A stretch of 64,000 nucleotides of DNA from Bowmanella pacifica (lineage in GTDB: Bacteria; Pseudomonadota; Gammaproteobacteria; Enterobacterales; Alteromonadaceae): positions 186,001 to 250,000 of the forward strand of contig NZ_BMLS01000002.1 in assembly GCF_014645355.1 (NCBI RefSeq), in the 5' to 3' direction. This document shows positions 8,440 through 17,616 of the stretch, piece after piece; the first letter of the stretch is position 1; each line of letters opens with the position of its first letter. The notes beneath the pieces are model-generated. The model saw only the letters and a program-made list of their open reading frames with translations. It was not told the origin of the DNA and ran no database searches. The position numbers and the translations under genes are program-made.

Positions 8440-10415
8440 GCTGCTTCTCCTGCAGCTGACACCTTGTGCTCTCGCACCTTAGCCAGCTTGGCCATTCGAT
8501 AGCGCTTATCACTCATGGACAGCAACCCGCCAATCGCCATCAGAGCGGCGCCTCCCCATATCCAACGGATATAGGGTTTGACATACACCCGCAGCGCCCA
8601 GTCTCCGTTGTTGAGCTGCTCACCCAGCGCCACATAGAGATCGCGGGTAAAACCAGGATCGACTGCCGCTTCGGTCATAATATTGCGCTGTACAGTGTAA
8701 AAGCGTTTTTGCGCTTCCAGATGACTGACCTTACGGCCGTCTTCATACACATCCAACTTCGCCACATGACCCGAATAGTTTGGCCCCTGAAGGGCTTCCA
8801 CGCCCAGGAAACGGAACTCATAGCCCTGCAGTTCAATACTGTCTCCCGGGGTCATTCGCACATCTCGTTCGACGCTGTAACTGGTTACCATGGCGATTCC
8901 CATGATCATAGCGGCAAAGCCCAGGTGCCCCATCACCATCCCCCAGTGACTGGGTGTCAGAGACGTCAAGCCAGCCAGTCCTTGCTTAGACGCTGACAAA
9001 CGCTGACGAATTTCCTGCACAGTAGCAATGGCAATCCACACCGACAGGGCCATACCAAGCACAGCCATATAGGACAAACCGTCGCGCCCCATATTCAGTA
9101 GCACCACGGCCACCACACTCAGTCCCAATCCAGCCAGCATTTGGTTACGCAGGGCCGCGACCGGTTGATTTTTCCAACGGCTCAGTGGCCCCATCACCAT
9201 CAGCAGCACAAAAGGCACAATCAGGTACACAAACATTTCGTCAAAAAACGGCGCACCAATACTGATAGAGCCTAATCCCAATTCCTTGTGTACCAAGGGT
9301 AGCAAGGTGCCCATCAGCACCACCAAGGTAGCGCTGCACAGCAGTATATTATTGCCTATCAGCATGGTTTCTCTGGATAGCAACTCATGACGCCCGACAC
9401 TGCGTAGCTGTGGCGCACGCAGTGCATACAACAGTAACGACGCCCCAATCACCAAGACCAACAGGCCCAGAATAAACAAACCACGGGTGGGATCTGAGGC
9501 GAAGGAGTGGACAGAAACCAACACACCGGAACGCACCAGGAAGGTTCCCAGCAAGCTCAATGAAAAGGCGGCAATGGCCAACAACACCGTCCAGGATTTA
9601 AAGGCTTTGCGTTTTTCGGTAACCGCCAGTGAATGCAGCAGGGCGGTGCCCACTAACCAAGGCATAAAGGACGCGTTTTCAACCGGATCCCAGAACCACC
9701 AGCCGCCCCAGCCAAGTTCCTTGTATGCCCACCAGCTACCGAGTGCAATACCTAAGGTCAGAAACACCCAGGCGGCCAGGGTCCAGGGCCTGGACCAACG
9801 AGCCCAAGTAGAGTCCAAACGACCAGCCACCAAGGCGGCAATAGCAAAAGCGAACACCACAGCAAATCCCACATACCCCATATACAGCAGAGGCGGATGG
9901 ATAATCATGCCGAAGTCTTGTAACAGCGGATTCAGGTCGCGCCCGTCAACCGGATAGAAAGGTAACAACCGTTCAAAAGGGTTGGAGGCCAGCAGGATAT
10001 ACAAATAAAACCCCACGCCCACCATGCCCATAATGGCTAACACCCGGGCCAGAATATCCTGCGGAATACCACCACTGAACATGGCCACAGCTACCGCCCA
10101 GGCGGCAAAAATCAATACCCACAGCAGAAACGACCCTTCATGGCCTCCCCACACTGCGGTAATCTGATAATACCAGGGCAACAAACTGTTGGAGTTGTGC
10201 GCTACGTAAGCGATAGAGAAGTCATTGTCGAGAAAACTCTGTGTTAGGCATAAGTAGGCAAACAGGGTAAACAGAAATAACCCCACGGTCAGCGGCTTGG
10301 CCGTTTGCATCATTAACACCTGACCGCGCTGCGCCCCCCACATTGGATAGATGGCCAATAAAATGGCCATCAGCAGCGCCAGAACCAGAGAAAAGTGACC
10401 TAATTCTGCCAGCAT
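8436..10415 (-). CDS. ccmF: Haem lyase CcmF
   Basis: Polytopic membrane protein of 659 aa, the family's usual size. The tryptophan-rich WWD motif (GWGGWWFWDPVENASFMPWL begins near residue 230) binds haem with CcmE, and the conserved AVWGGHEGSFLLW and LGTFLVRSGVLVSVHSFASDP segments are present. CcmF attaches haem to the CxxCH motif of apocytochrome c, with CcmH/CcmI. Its stop lies 3 bp from the ccmE frame in the same direction; it overlaps ccmG by 4 bp. Confidence 0.96.
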   Translation of the reverse strand: MLAELGHFSLVLALLMAILLAIYPMWGAQRGQVLMMQTAKPLTVGLFLFTLFAYLCLTQSFLDNDFSIAYVAHNSNSLLPWYYQITAVWGGHEGSFLLWVLIFAAWAVAVAMFSGGIPQDILARVLAIMGMVGVGFYLYILLASNPFERLLPFYPVDGRDLNPLLQDFGMIIHPPLLYMGYVGFAVVFAFAIAALVAGRLDSTWARWSRPWTLAAWVFLTLGIALGSWWAYKELGWGGWWFWDPVENASFMPWLVGTALLHSLAVTEKRKAFKSWTVLLAIAAFSLSLLGTFLVRSGVLVSVHSFASDPTRGLFILGLLVLVIGASLLLYALRAPQLRSVGRHELLSRETMLIGNNILLCSATLVVLMGTLLPLVHKELGLGSISIGAPFFDEMFVYLIVPFVLLMVMGPLSRWKNQPVAALRNQMLAGLGLSVVAVVLLNMGRDGLSYMAVLGMALSVWIAIATVQEIRQRLSASKQGLAGLTSLTPSHWGMVMGHLGFAAMIMGIAMVTSYSVERDVRMTPGDSIELQGYEFRFLGVEALQGPNYSGHVAKLDVYEDGRKVSHLEAQKRFYTVQRNIMTEAAVDPGFTRDLYVALGEQLNNGDWALRVYVKPYIRWIWGGAALMAIGGLLSMSDKRYRMAKLAKVREHKVSAAGEAA

Positions 10416-10418
10416 TTA

Positions 10419-10895
10419 TTACCCCTTGTTTCCGTATCCGGCTTCAGATGGTTTAACGTGCTTAATCCCCTTCATGGCCTCGGCCAGTTCAGGTGGCATA
10501 TATTCTTCATCATGTTTGGCCAGCACTTCTTCGGCTTCGATGTGATTTGCTGCGGTTAAGGTGCCGGTGGCGACAATACCCTGTCCTTCACGGAACAAAT
10601 CGGGCAGGATCCCCTGATAGCTGACTGTCACAATAGGACCGGTATCCATAAGGTCAAAGCTGACGGCCAGGCTGTCGTCAACTCTTTTCACCGATCCCGG
10701 CACGACCATGCCGCCGATCCGCAAACGCTGCCCTACCTGAGGCTTAACCCCATCTTTACCTTCAACCAGTTCGGTGGGGGTATAGAACAAGTCAATATTC
10801 TGCCCCAATGCATACAGCATCAGCCCGATTGCGCCACCGACCACTAGGATCACCGCGCTAAAGGCCATCAGCCGTTGTTTACGTCTTGGATTCAT
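10419..10895 (-). CDS. ccmE: Cytochrome c-type biogenesis haem chaperone CcmE
   Basis: Start taken at the ATG that overlaps the ccmD stop by one base (TGATG), giving 158 aa; a TTG one codon upstream is less likely. One N-terminal signal-anchor helix, then a beta-barrel domain. The haem-binding histidine is H128 in [13 protein letters not shown], with Y132. CcmE receives haem from CcmC in the periplasm and hands it to CcmF. Confidence 0.94.
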   Translation of the reverse strand: MNPRRKQRLMAFSAVILVVGGAIGLMLYALGQNIDLFYTPTELVEGKDGVKPQVGQRLRIGGMVVPGSVKRVDDSLAVSFDLMDTGPIVTVSYQGILPDLFREGQGIVATGTLTAANHIEAEEVLAKHDEEYMPPELAEAMKGIKHVKPSEAGYGNKG

Positions 10896-11125
10896 CAATC
10901 CACCTCTTCAGCAAGTTTAGAATTCGATTGCTGGCGGGCACGGCTGGCAGCAATACGCTGCTTTCTGGCTTGTTCTGTTTGCCAGCTCTTTTGCAAATGA
11001 CGACGCGCACGCACGCTTTGAACTATTAACAGCACTAATGCCACCCCGCTGACACCAAAGGCCAGCCATACATAAAAGCCATATCCACCCATAGCCCAGA
11101 AGGCTGACCAACTGTCAAAGTGCAT
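10895..11125 (-). CDS. ccmD: Haem exporter protein CcmD
   Basis: Small protein of 76 aa with one transmembrane helix ([25 protein letters not shown]) and a basic cytoplasmic tail rich in R, K and Q, the normal plan of CcmD. It joins CcmC and CcmE during haem release from the CcmABCD complex. The gene lies 1 bp after ccmC. The N-terminal [18 protein letters not shown] pattern is the conserved part. Confidence 0.9.
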   Translation of the reverse strand: MHFDSWSAFWAMGGYGFYVWLAFGVSGVALVLLIVQSVRARRHLQKSWQTEQARKQRIAASRARQQSNSKLAEEVD

Positions 11126-11126
11126 A

Positions 11127-11885
11127 TTATTGCCCCTCTTGCTGCGTATACATTGCCTGTACCCAGGGACGATGCATTTCCCGGCGAATCATCTCACTTT
11201 GCAGACGATAAAGGCTCAATGCTGCCACCAGCAGACCCAGACCGACAATACTTATCAGCAACGGCCAAAGCATTTCAGGTGCAATAGAGGGTTTACCAAA
11301 TTTTGTGATAGTGGCCCCTTGATGCAGGGTATTCCACCACTCTACCGAGTAATGAATTATGGGAAGATTAACCACCCCGACCAGGGCAAGAATACCGGCG
11401 GCTTTGGCACCTTGCTGTTTGTCTTCAAAAGATTGATAGAGCGCCATCACGCCAAGGTACAGAAACAGCAGGATAAGTTCAGACGTTAACCTGGCATCCC
11501 ATACCCACCAGGTTCCCCACATGGGCTTGCCCCAAGCGGCACCAGTAAACAGGGCAACAAAAGTCACCACCGCGCCCACTGGCGCAATAGCCGCTACCGC
11601 CATATCGGCACTGCGGATTTGCCACACCAGCCCAATGAAGGCGGCAATAGCCATGCCGCTGTAGGCGCCCATCGACAAAATTGCGCTGGGCACATGCAGA
11701 TAAATGATCCGGAATGAATCACCCTGCTGATAATCAGCCGGCGCAAATGCCAGGCCCCAAATCAAACCTATCGTCAGCCCCAGCGCAGCTCCGCCCCAGC
11801 ACCATGGCAGTAGCTTGCTGCATAAGGCAAATGCCCGTTCGGTTTTAGCGTATGGATGTAACCATTTCCACATAGTCAGTTGCAC
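11127..11885 (-). CDS. ccmC: Haem exporter / haem-handling protein CcmC
   Basis: Membrane protein of 252 aa, six helices, with the tryptophan-rich motif WGTWWVWDARLTSELI around residue 125 and flanking haem-ligand histidines (RIIYLHVPSAILS, IHYSVEWWNTLHQG). It presents haem to CcmE at the periplasmic face. Length and motifs fit CcmC closely. It sits between ccmB and ccmD in the canonical order. Confidence 0.95.
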   Translation of the reverse strand: MQLTMWKWLHPYAKTERAFALCSKLLPWCWGGAALGLTIGLIWGLAFAPADYQQGDSFRIIYLHVPSAILSMGAYSGMAIAAFIGLVWQIRSADMAVAAIAPVGAVVTFVALFTGAAWGKPMWGTWWVWDARLTSELILLFLYLGVMALYQSFEDKQQGAKAAGILALVGVVNLPIIHYSVEWWNTLHQGATITKFGKPSIAPEMLWPLLISIVGLGLLVAALSLYRLQSEMIRREMHRPWVQAMYTQQEGQ

Positions 11886-11896
11886 CTAATAGTTTT

Positions 11897-12565
11897 TTAA
11901 TTCTGACTGATCTTCAAAGCATGCGCGGTGGCTATCGGTGTCAGCGCCAATGCCAGTAACAGCAATGCCCCTATAATGGCTAGCTGGCCATTATAGGGGA
12001 GTTGCATAGACGCCGCATCCACCGCCGAGGTGGCGAAAATCAATAATGGGATGAACAGCGGCAACAGTAACAGCGACAACAGCACGCCCCCCCGCTGTAA
12101 CCCCAGCGTCAACGCCACACCGGTCGCACCAACCAGGCTGAGGAGCGGTGTGCCAATCAGCAGGCTGCACAGCAGCGCCACATACATAGCAGGGGTCAGG
12201 TTCAAAAACAGGGCCAGCAAGGGCGAAATCAGCAGCAGGGGCAACACGCAGGTCAGCCAGTGCGCGGTCACTTTAACCAACACCACCGCATACAGCGGCA
12301 GACCGCTTAACATCATCTGTTCCAGCCAGCCATCGCTGAAATCATCACGGAACAATCTTTCCATCCCCAGCAACGATGACAACAACACGGCCACCCATAT
12401 GACCCCTGGCGCGATCTTCTGCAACATTTGTGGACCTGGCCCCACACCAAGAGGAAATAAACTGATCACCAATACAAAGAAAATCAGTGGTTGGATCAAC
12501 TCTGATTTTTGCCGGTAAGCCAGCGTCATCTCCCGGCCCAACAATCCGGTTAGTCGCGCCATCAT
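11897..12565 (-). CDS. ccmB: Haem exporter protein CcmB
   Basis: Membrane protein of 222 aa with about six helices. The segments LGREMTLAYRQKSELIQPLIFFVLVISLFPLGVGP and VLLSLLLLPLFIPLLIFATSAV are characteristic of CcmB, the permease partner of the CcmA ATPase. It overlaps ccmA by 4 bp and precedes ccmC by 11 bp. It works in the CcmABCD complex, where ATP hydrolysis releases holo-CcmE. Confidence 0.94.
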   Translation of the reverse strand: MMARLTGLLGREMTLAYRQKSELIQPLIFFVLVISLFPLGVGPGPQMLQKIAPGVIWVAVLLSSLLGMERLFRDDFSDGWLEQMMLSGLPLYAVVLVKVTAHWLTCVLPLLLISPLLALFLNLTPAMYVALLCSLLIGTPLLSLVGATGVALTLGLQRGGVLLSLLLLPLFIPLLIFATSAVDAASMQLPYNGQLAIIGALLLLALALTPIATAHALKISQN

Positions 12566-13215
12566 AAGCGATACTCCAGATGCAGCTCACGCACCGGCAT
12601 AGGAAAATCCAGGCTTTGGTGGGAGGTCATAATGATAATCCCCTGGTTTTGCAGATGTGCGGCCAGTCGGGACTTGAGTAATTTAACCGCCTGGCGATCC
12701 AGTGCGGTAAAAGGTTCATCCAATACCCATAACGGGCAGGACTTGAGCCAAAATCGGGCCAGGGCAATGCGGCGCTGTTGGCCGGCAGACAATTGCCCGG
12801 CGGGCAGTTCTTCCAGTCCCACCAGACCTAAGATTTCAAGCAGCGGATAAAGATCCTGACCGGCCGGCAGTCCTTGCATACGACACCAGAACCGCAGGTT
12901 ATCTATGGCGCTTAACGCCAGATTCACGCCCAGTTTATGGCCGAAATAACATAATTCGCTTTGATACAGGCCAGACGTACGACGAACATCCTCTCCGCGC
13001 CATAAAATGGTGCCACTATCCGGTAGCGACAGCCCTACCAGCAAGCGCAATAAACTGGTTTTGCCTGCGCCATTGGGTCCCTGCACATGCAGCAGTTCCC
13101 CCGGCTGCATGGCAAAGCCTAATTCCTCAAACAAAATGCGATCGCGCTTTATACAGGATAAATTGTTAACCGATAGTAAGGACAAACTTAGCCTATTAGG
13201 TGGTTGGCAATTCAT
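12562..13215 (-). CDS. ccmA: Haem exporter ATP-binding protein CcmA
   Basis: ABC ATPase. I place the start at the internal ATG (MNCQPPNRL), giving 217 aa, near the family's usual 205-215; the 13 upstream residues look unlike the family. Walker A is GPNGAGKTSLLRLL, the signature is LSAGQQRR, and Walker B is LWVLDEPF. It is the first gene of the ccm operon, transcribed away from the FliK-like gene across a short divergent intergenic region. Confidence 0.94.
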   Translation of the reverse strand: MNCQPPNRLSLSLLSVNNLSCIKRDRILFEELGFAMQPGELLHVQGPNGAGKTSLLRLLVGLSLPDSGTILWRGEDVRRTSGLYQSELCYFGHKLGVNLALSAIDNLRFWCRMQGLPAGQDLYPLLEILGLVGLEELPAGQLSAGQQRRIALARFWLKSCPLWVLDEPFTALDRQAVKLLKSRLAAHLQNQGIIIMTSHQSLDFPMPVRELHLEYRL

Positions 13216-13373
13216 AACGAAATGCACAGCACAAAAACCGGCGGATAATAGCATAGACCTGCACAGTTGGGGATGTTTTCGCGGCCCTTGATATACTGAT
13301 CGAGATCATCAAAAATTCCATTAAATAAGACACCTGACATTCAGCTAACCGCAATGTCTGTCGATAAGAGCCT

Positions 13374-15524
13374 ATGTCAGATCTGCAATTATCCCCTCAA
13401 TCCGCCTTACTCAATGCCATGCGACAGCTCCAGCAGGCAGGGGTAACGCTGCCTGACAAAATGATTCAACAATTAAATCAGGTCGAGGTAAAACTGCTAC
13501 CTGGTAATCAGTTGATGCTGAGCCTGGCAAATCGTCAGGTGGTGATTGCTGCCAGTGAGCTTAAGGGCAAGCTACAGAACGGTCAGTTATATCAGTTACT
13601 TACCGACAACAAAGCGGGCGGACGTTTGCTGTTTTACCCTCCGTTGGAAACCGCCACAAACACTGCACGTCAGCAGTCTATTCCCCTGCATAACGCAGCA
13701 CTGGATAGCTTGTTGCCCGCTATCATCAAAAACCAGCCTGGTCTGGCGGACAACCTGACCTTTACCGCGCGGGTACTCAATCAGCACACAGCAGCGCTGT
13801 TACTGGATGTTCAAGGACAATCCGTCAGGCTGGCACTTAGCTCACCTCTGCCAGAGATTCGTCCCGGTCAACAGGTGGAGGTAAGTTATCAACGCCAACA
13901 AGGCCAATGGACAGTTAAGCTGTTGGGACAAGAGCTAAAAACGGAGCTTAAGACAACGAACGCACACTCATCGCCTTCCCGTCCAGGCGCTGAACCACCG
14001 CCACTTAAAACAGTAACCACTGAATGGCCTGTTGCCCGTCAAGGCAGTGAGTTATTCCGTCAGATAATTCCCTTGAGTAAAGCGCAAATTGTGGATGTCG
14101 CACAGCTTAAGCAATGGGTCAGCCAGTTACCCGCAGCCCAACAAAAATCTCTGTTGCCCCTATTGCAAGGAGTGCAAGGAGAACAAGTGCAGTCGGCCAG
14201 ACTCCATTGGCCAGCGAACGCCCAGGCACAGCTGCTGTTAACCACCCAACCACCGCTCGCCACTTTGGTGCTAGGTAAGCAAGTTCTTCAACAGACAATA
14301 ACCAACCTGCAACCCAACGCGGCTTCAGGCAGCCTTGAGTCAGCTCAAAAAGCCCATGCCGGTACACCGGCGCCGGTTGGGGATAGCGCGAAAACCTTAC
14401 CCACGGCGCCGCCTTTTCAGGCCGCACAAGCTGCCACGTCATTGAAAGTGGAAGGACATAATCCGCCAGGGCAGCAAGTTGTACTGCAAAGTAGCCAAGC
14501 TGGCCCCATGTCGGTGACAGAGCAGCAAGCCCCAGCTCCCTTGAGTAAAACCCAGTTGGCAGCGAGTAAAGTGGAGCCGCAAAGCCCCTTGTATCAGACA
14601 CTGCAGGAACTGGGCCGTCGACTTTTGAGCCAACAGGACTCCCCCACCCGGCTGTTACATCAAATTGACACTGCACTGACCGATAATAGGTCAGTGGCAA
14701 CCGACAGCAGCAAATTGCTGAACCAACTTAACCAGCATATAAAACAAAGCCTGCCCCAAGGGGCCGAGCAGGATGTCGGTGCCCTGCGCGCCATACTCAC
14801 TACCCCGGCCTTAAGCCTAACGCCATTACAGTTGGTCAGTACGAACAACAATCAAGGGTTGGTGGGAGCATTAGTGACGCTGCTGCAGGTTACCCTGGCT
14901 TCCCGGCTGGCAAATCAAACCACTAAGCTACAGACAAATCAGGGACAAAAATTACTGGAAGGTTTAACTAGCCTACTGGACAACGTGCGGCCCAGTGCAG
15001 GCGCCCCACCACTGAATCAACGAAACTTGGCAGATCTGGCGCAACTGGAGCAGCGGCACCAACTGCTCAATACCCTTGGACGTCTGCTGGGTGGACATAG
15101 TCACAGCAAGATACGAGGCGCAGAGGCGCAAATTCAGGGCCAGGACAGCTTTTACTATAATCTGCCCATAGGTCAGGGAGAGGCCCGGCGAGATATCGAA
15201 TTGCTGGTGCGTCGCGAACCGCCGCCAAGTAAGAAAAATAAACCTCAGCAAAGTGCAGACCGTCAGTGGCATTTAACCATGAAACTGGATATTGGTGACC
15301 AAGGTGGTTTACTGGCCAAAGCCAGGCTCTATCAAACCGAGGTGGAATTGGACTTTTATGCGGCCAATCCAACACTCAGGGATCAGGTAATTGAATTTAT
15401 CCCGCATTTGAAGAAGCGTCTGACCGCACTGGGTATTCAGGTTAACCATAGCCATTGCCAGTTGGGTAAGATCCCTGAACACCTGCAGCAACGTCCCTAC
15501 CAGGTATTTGAGACAAAGGCTTAA
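13374..15524 (+). CDS. FliK-like protein with flagellar hook-length control C-terminal domain
   Basis: Protein of 716 aa with a long, Gln/Ala/Pro-rich, probably disordered N-terminal and central part (residues 1 to about 480) and a C-terminal globular region (WHLTMKLDIGDQGGLLAKARLYQTEVELDFYAANPTLRDQVIEFIPHLKKRLTALG split here as two adjacent blocks) that resembles the FliK C-terminal hook-length domain. It stands 3 bp before a truncated FlhB-like gene in the same direction. The true FliK usually lies with fliE-fliN genes, so this is probably an accessory FliK-domain protein as found beside ccm in related genera. Function is inferred from domain and neighbour only. Confidence 0.7.
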   Translation: MSDLQLSPQSALLNAMRQLQQAGVTLPDKMIQQLNQVEVKLLPGNQLMLSLANRQVVIAASELKGKLQNGQLYQLLTDNKAGGRLLFYPPLETATNTARQQSIPLHNAALDSLLPAIIKNQPGLADNLTFTARVLNQHTAALLLDVQGQSVRLALSSPLPEIRPGQQVEVSYQRQQGQWTVKLLGQELKTELKTTNAHSSPSRPGAEPPPLKTVTTEWPVARQGSELFRQIIPLSKAQIVDVAQLKQWVSQLPAAQQKSLLPLLQGVQGEQVQSARLHWPANAQAQLLLTTQPPLATLVLGKQVLQQTITNLQPNAASGSLESAQKAHAGTPAPVGDSAKTLPTAPPFQAAQAATSLKVEGHNPPGQQVVLQSSQAGPMSVTEQQAPAPLSKTQLAASKVEPQSPLYQTLQELGRRLLSQQDSPTRLLHQIDTALTDNRSVATDSSKLLNQLNQHIKQSLPQGAEQDVGALRAILTTPALSLTPLQLVSTNNNQGLVGALVTLLQVTLASRLANQTTKLQTNQGQKLLEGLTSLLDNVRPSAGAPPLNQRNLADLAQLEQRHQLLNTLGRLLGGHSHSKIRGAEAQIQGQDSFYYNLPIGQGEARRDIELLVRREPPPSKKNKPQQSADRQWHLTMKLDIGDQGGLLAKARLYQTEVELDFYAANPTLRDQVIEFIPHLKKRLTALGIQVNHSHCQLGKIPEHLQQRPYQVFETKA

Positions 15525-15527
15525 GGC

Positions 15528-15839
15528 ATGACAGATAAACCTAAAAGTGCAGTGGGCATACAATATCAGGCCGACAACCCGCAGCAGGCCCCCAAAATCG
15601 TTGCCAAGGGATTTGGCGAGTTAGCCGAAGAGATTATTGCCCTGGCCAGAGAGCATGGCGTGCTAGTGCATGAAGACGAACAGTTGGCCGGTTTTCTGAA
15701 TAGCCTGGACCTGGGTCAGGAAATCCCACGTGAGCTGTATATTGTCATCGCGGAGCTAATTGCCTTTTCTTATGTGCTGCAGGGTAAATTTCCCAATAGC
15801 TGGAACAATATGCATGGCAAGGTAGATGATAAGGCGTGA
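15528..15839 (+). CDS. FlhB C-terminal-domain-like protein (EscU/YscU/FlhB family, soluble form)
   Basis: Small protein of 103 aa that corresponds to the cytoplasmic domain of the export-switch protein FlhB without its membrane part. Matching segments are AVGIQYQADNPQQAPKIVAKGFGELAEEIIALAREHGV and ELYIVIAELIAFSYVLQGKF. The autocleavage motif NPTH of FlhB is replaced by NPQQ, so self-cleavage is not expected. FlhB-C contacts FliK during the substrate switch, and here the upstream neighbour is FliK-like, which supports a paired role. The stop codon lies inside the first unit of a heptamer tandem repeat. Confidence 0.75.
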   Translation: MTDKPKSAVGIQYQADNPQQAPKIVAKGFGELAEEIIALAREHGVLVHEDEQLAGFLNSLDLGQEIPRELYIVIAELIAFSYVLQGKFPNSWNNMHGKVDDKA

Positions 15840-15898
15840 GGCGTGAGGCGTGAGGCGTGAGGCGTGAGGCGTGAGGCGTGAGGCGTGAGGCGTGAGGC
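15833..15898. repeat. Tandem heptamer repeat, 9 copies of GGCGTGA
   Basis: Nine perfect head-to-tail copies of a 7-bp unit (15833-15895) plus three bases of a tenth. The first copy contains the TGA stop of the FlhB-like gene. The array lies between that gene and the convergent DUF2802 gene. A related heptamer array is found at 28006-28082, at the other end of the flagellar block. Confidence 0.97.
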
Positions 15899-15940
15899 AA
15901 ACAAGTATTAACTTAGCACTCTGGTATAACAAATATTTTC

Positions 15941-16372
15941 CTAACTCTGTTTACCATGAATACTAAACAACAACTCGGCTTCGGCCCGGGGTAACTCGCA
16001 TTCGTGCATCAATTCGTCCACCGACGCGCCTTGTTGCAATAGTTTTACCGCCCGGTTGTAGAGCTTGGTATCGGGATCCATTTCAGCCAGCGCCTGCTGC
16101 TGTTCCTGAATTTGCCCCAAACTGTTATCAAACTCATTTTGACGACTTTCCAACTGTTTGATGCGCTGCCCCATACCTATACTACTGGCACGTAATTCAT
16201 GCAACTGGGCCTCCAGTGCTTGGCATTCTTGCCGTAACGCGCTGATTTCAGAGGTTTGTTGTCCGGACTCAGTACGGCCAGAATTGAGTGCAGCTTGCTG
16301 ACGCAGCAACACCACTACCAGCATCACGCCGAATAGCAGCACCAATCCAAACCCAATTCCCATCCAAGCCAT
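15941..16372 (-). CDS. DUF2802 family coiled-coil membrane protein
   Basis: Protein of 143 aa with one N-terminal transmembrane helix (MGIGFGLVLLFGVMLVVVLL), a central coiled coil (ISALRQECQALEAQLHELR, then IKQLESRQNEFDNSLGQIQEQQQALAEM) and a C-terminal DPDTKLYNRAVKLLQQGASVDELMHECELPRAEAELL segment typical of DUF2802. Members sit at the end of chemotaxis clusters in many gammaproteobacteria; the function is not known to me. A terminator-like hairpin separates it from cheW, so it may be expressed on its own or by read-through. Confidence 0.78.
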   Translation of the reverse strand: MAWMGIGFGLVLLFGVMLVVVLLRQQAALNSGRTESGQQTSEISALRQECQALEAQLHELRASSIGMGQRIKQLESRQNEFDNSLGQIQEQQQALAEMDPDTKLYNRAVKLLQQGASVDELMHECELPRAEAELLFSIHGKQS

Positions 16373-16394
16373 ACGTTTCCTTAGTCGGATACAA

Positions 16395-16418
16395 AAACAC
16401 CCGGCTAAGCGGGTGTTT
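16395..16418 (-). terminator. Rho-independent terminator candidate after cheW
   Basis: Inverted repeat AAACACCCG / CGGGTGTTT with a 6-nt loop, followed on the minus strand by a T-rich stretch (GTGTTTTTGT). It lies 18 bp past the cheW stop and 22 bp before the DUF2802 start. It probably ends the main chemotaxis transcript. Confidence 0.7.
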
Positions 16419-16435
16419 AGTTACCTCGTTAGCCG

Positions 16436-16924
16436 TTACAGACTACTGATTTCATCCCATTCTTCGTCGGTCAGCAACTTATTCAGATCCACCAGGATCA
16501 ACAACTCGCCATCTCGGTTACTGACGCCTTGAATAAACTTAGCGCTCTCTTCGGTACCCACATTCGGCGCACTGTCAATTTCGGATGACTTGAGATATAC
16601 CACCTCAGCCACGCTATCCACCAAAATTCCCACCACCTGCTGCTCAGACTCGATAATCACAATGCGGGTATTATCTGTCACATCATTGGCTTCCAGACCA
16701 AATCTGGCACGGGTATCAATGACCGTAACCACGTTTCCGCGCAGGTTAATAATCCCCAATACGTAATCCGGGGCTCCCGGTACCGGAGCAATCTCGCTAT
16801 AACGCAGTACTTCTTGCACTTGCATCACGTTGATGCCATAGGTTTCCTCCCCTAATCTGAAGGTCACCCACTGCAGGACTTCGTCATTGTCCATGGCTGC
16901 GTTATTGTTTCTGTCATCACTCAT
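16436..16924 (-). CDS. cheW: Chemotaxis coupling protein CheW
   Basis: Single-domain CheW of 162 aa. The core WVTFRLGEETYGINVMQVQEVLR, the NLRGNVVTVIDTRARFGL segment and GILVDSVAEVV match the two SH3-like subdomains that bridge chemoreceptors and the CheA P5 domain. It lies 23 bp after parP and 62 bp before DUF2802. The N-terminus (NNNAAMDNDEV) is a short flexible tail. Confidence 0.94.
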   Translation of the reverse strand: MSDDRNNNAAMDNDEVLQWVTFRLGEETYGINVMQVQEVLRYSEIAPVPGAPDYVLGIINLRGNVVTVIDTRARFGLEANDVTDNTRIVIIESEQQVVGILVDSVAEVVYLKSSEIDSAPNVGTEESAKFIQGVSNRDGELLILVDLNKLLTDEEWDEISSL

Positions 16925-16947
16925 GTGCTTCGCTCCCGACTAGCGGA

Positions 16948-17616
16948 TTAATCTGTATCTTTACTGCCCAGGCCCTGTTCAAACAGTTCGATCAATGCAC
17001 CAACATCGATCAGGGCACACATTTTCTCCTTGACCAGCCCAGCTAACCAGGGACGCTTGCCCTGATTTTCGCGCCATTTCACATCATCCTGATGCAAGCT
17101 GACCGTATCTACCAATGATTCGCAGCAAAGCCCCCAACCACTGGTTCCTAACATAATAAGATATTGATAATTTAAGGCTTCTGCCAGTGTTTCTGAGTAT
17201 TTTTCTGGCATCACCCAACGTGCGGTATCCACCACCTTAAGCTTTTCGTGCCGGTGCAGCATCACCCCTTTAAACCAATCCGGCTTACCGATGAGCGGCG
17301 AGGCCTTATCGAATTGATGTATGCCTCCCAACTCGGTCAGCGGCACCGCCAGGGTCAAACCCGCCACTTCGAACAATAAGGCCTGGAAGGCCCCTTGTCG
17401 ATATTCAGGCTCCTGCACTTGAGCAACCACAGGTTCGGTTTCCGGCTGCGCCTGTACGTCAGGTACCACTTCAGGTTCCTGAATCAGTGGCTGAGCTTCT
17501 TTAAGCAACTTCGCCACTGTCTGGCGCTGCGCCTGCTCTATGACTACCTCTTCGGTCAGCAGCGCAGACAGGTAATCTTCCATTACCTTTTCATTGGCAA
17601 ACTGACCTTTGCTCAT
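16948..17616 (-). CDS. parP: CheW-domain protein of the ParP type
   Basis: Protein of 222 aa with an N-terminal cytoplasmic helix region (EDYLSALLTEEVVIEQAQRQTVAKLLKEA), a Pro/Glu-rich linker (about residues 45-70) and a C-terminal CheW-like domain (RQGAFQALLFEVAGLTLAVPLTELGGIHQ). In Vibrio, ParP links the ParA-like ATPase ParC to CheA and keeps chemotaxis arrays at the cell pole. The gene overlaps parC by 4 bp and precedes cheW, the same order as in Vibrio, which supports the name over a plain second CheW. Confidence 0.82.
   Translation of the reverse strand: MSKGQFANEKVMEDYLSALLTEEVVIEQAQRQTVAKLLKEAQPLIQEPEVVPDVQAQPETEPVVAQVQEPEYRQGAFQALLFEVAGLTLAVPLTELGGIHQFDKASPLIGKPDWFKGVMLHRHEKLKVVDTARWVMPEKYSETLAEALNYQYLIMLGTSGWGLCCESLVDTVSLHQDDVKWRENQGKRPWLAGLVKEKMCALIDVGALIELFEQGLGSKDTD

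Noticed and set aside
13255-13373. Sigma-28 promoter before the FliK-like gene
   Set aside because: GTCGATAA resembles a -10 but there is no TAAA at the required distance.
14119-14700. 193-aa open frame opposite the FliK-like gene
   Set aside because: Antisense to low-complexity coding sequence; no supporting motif.
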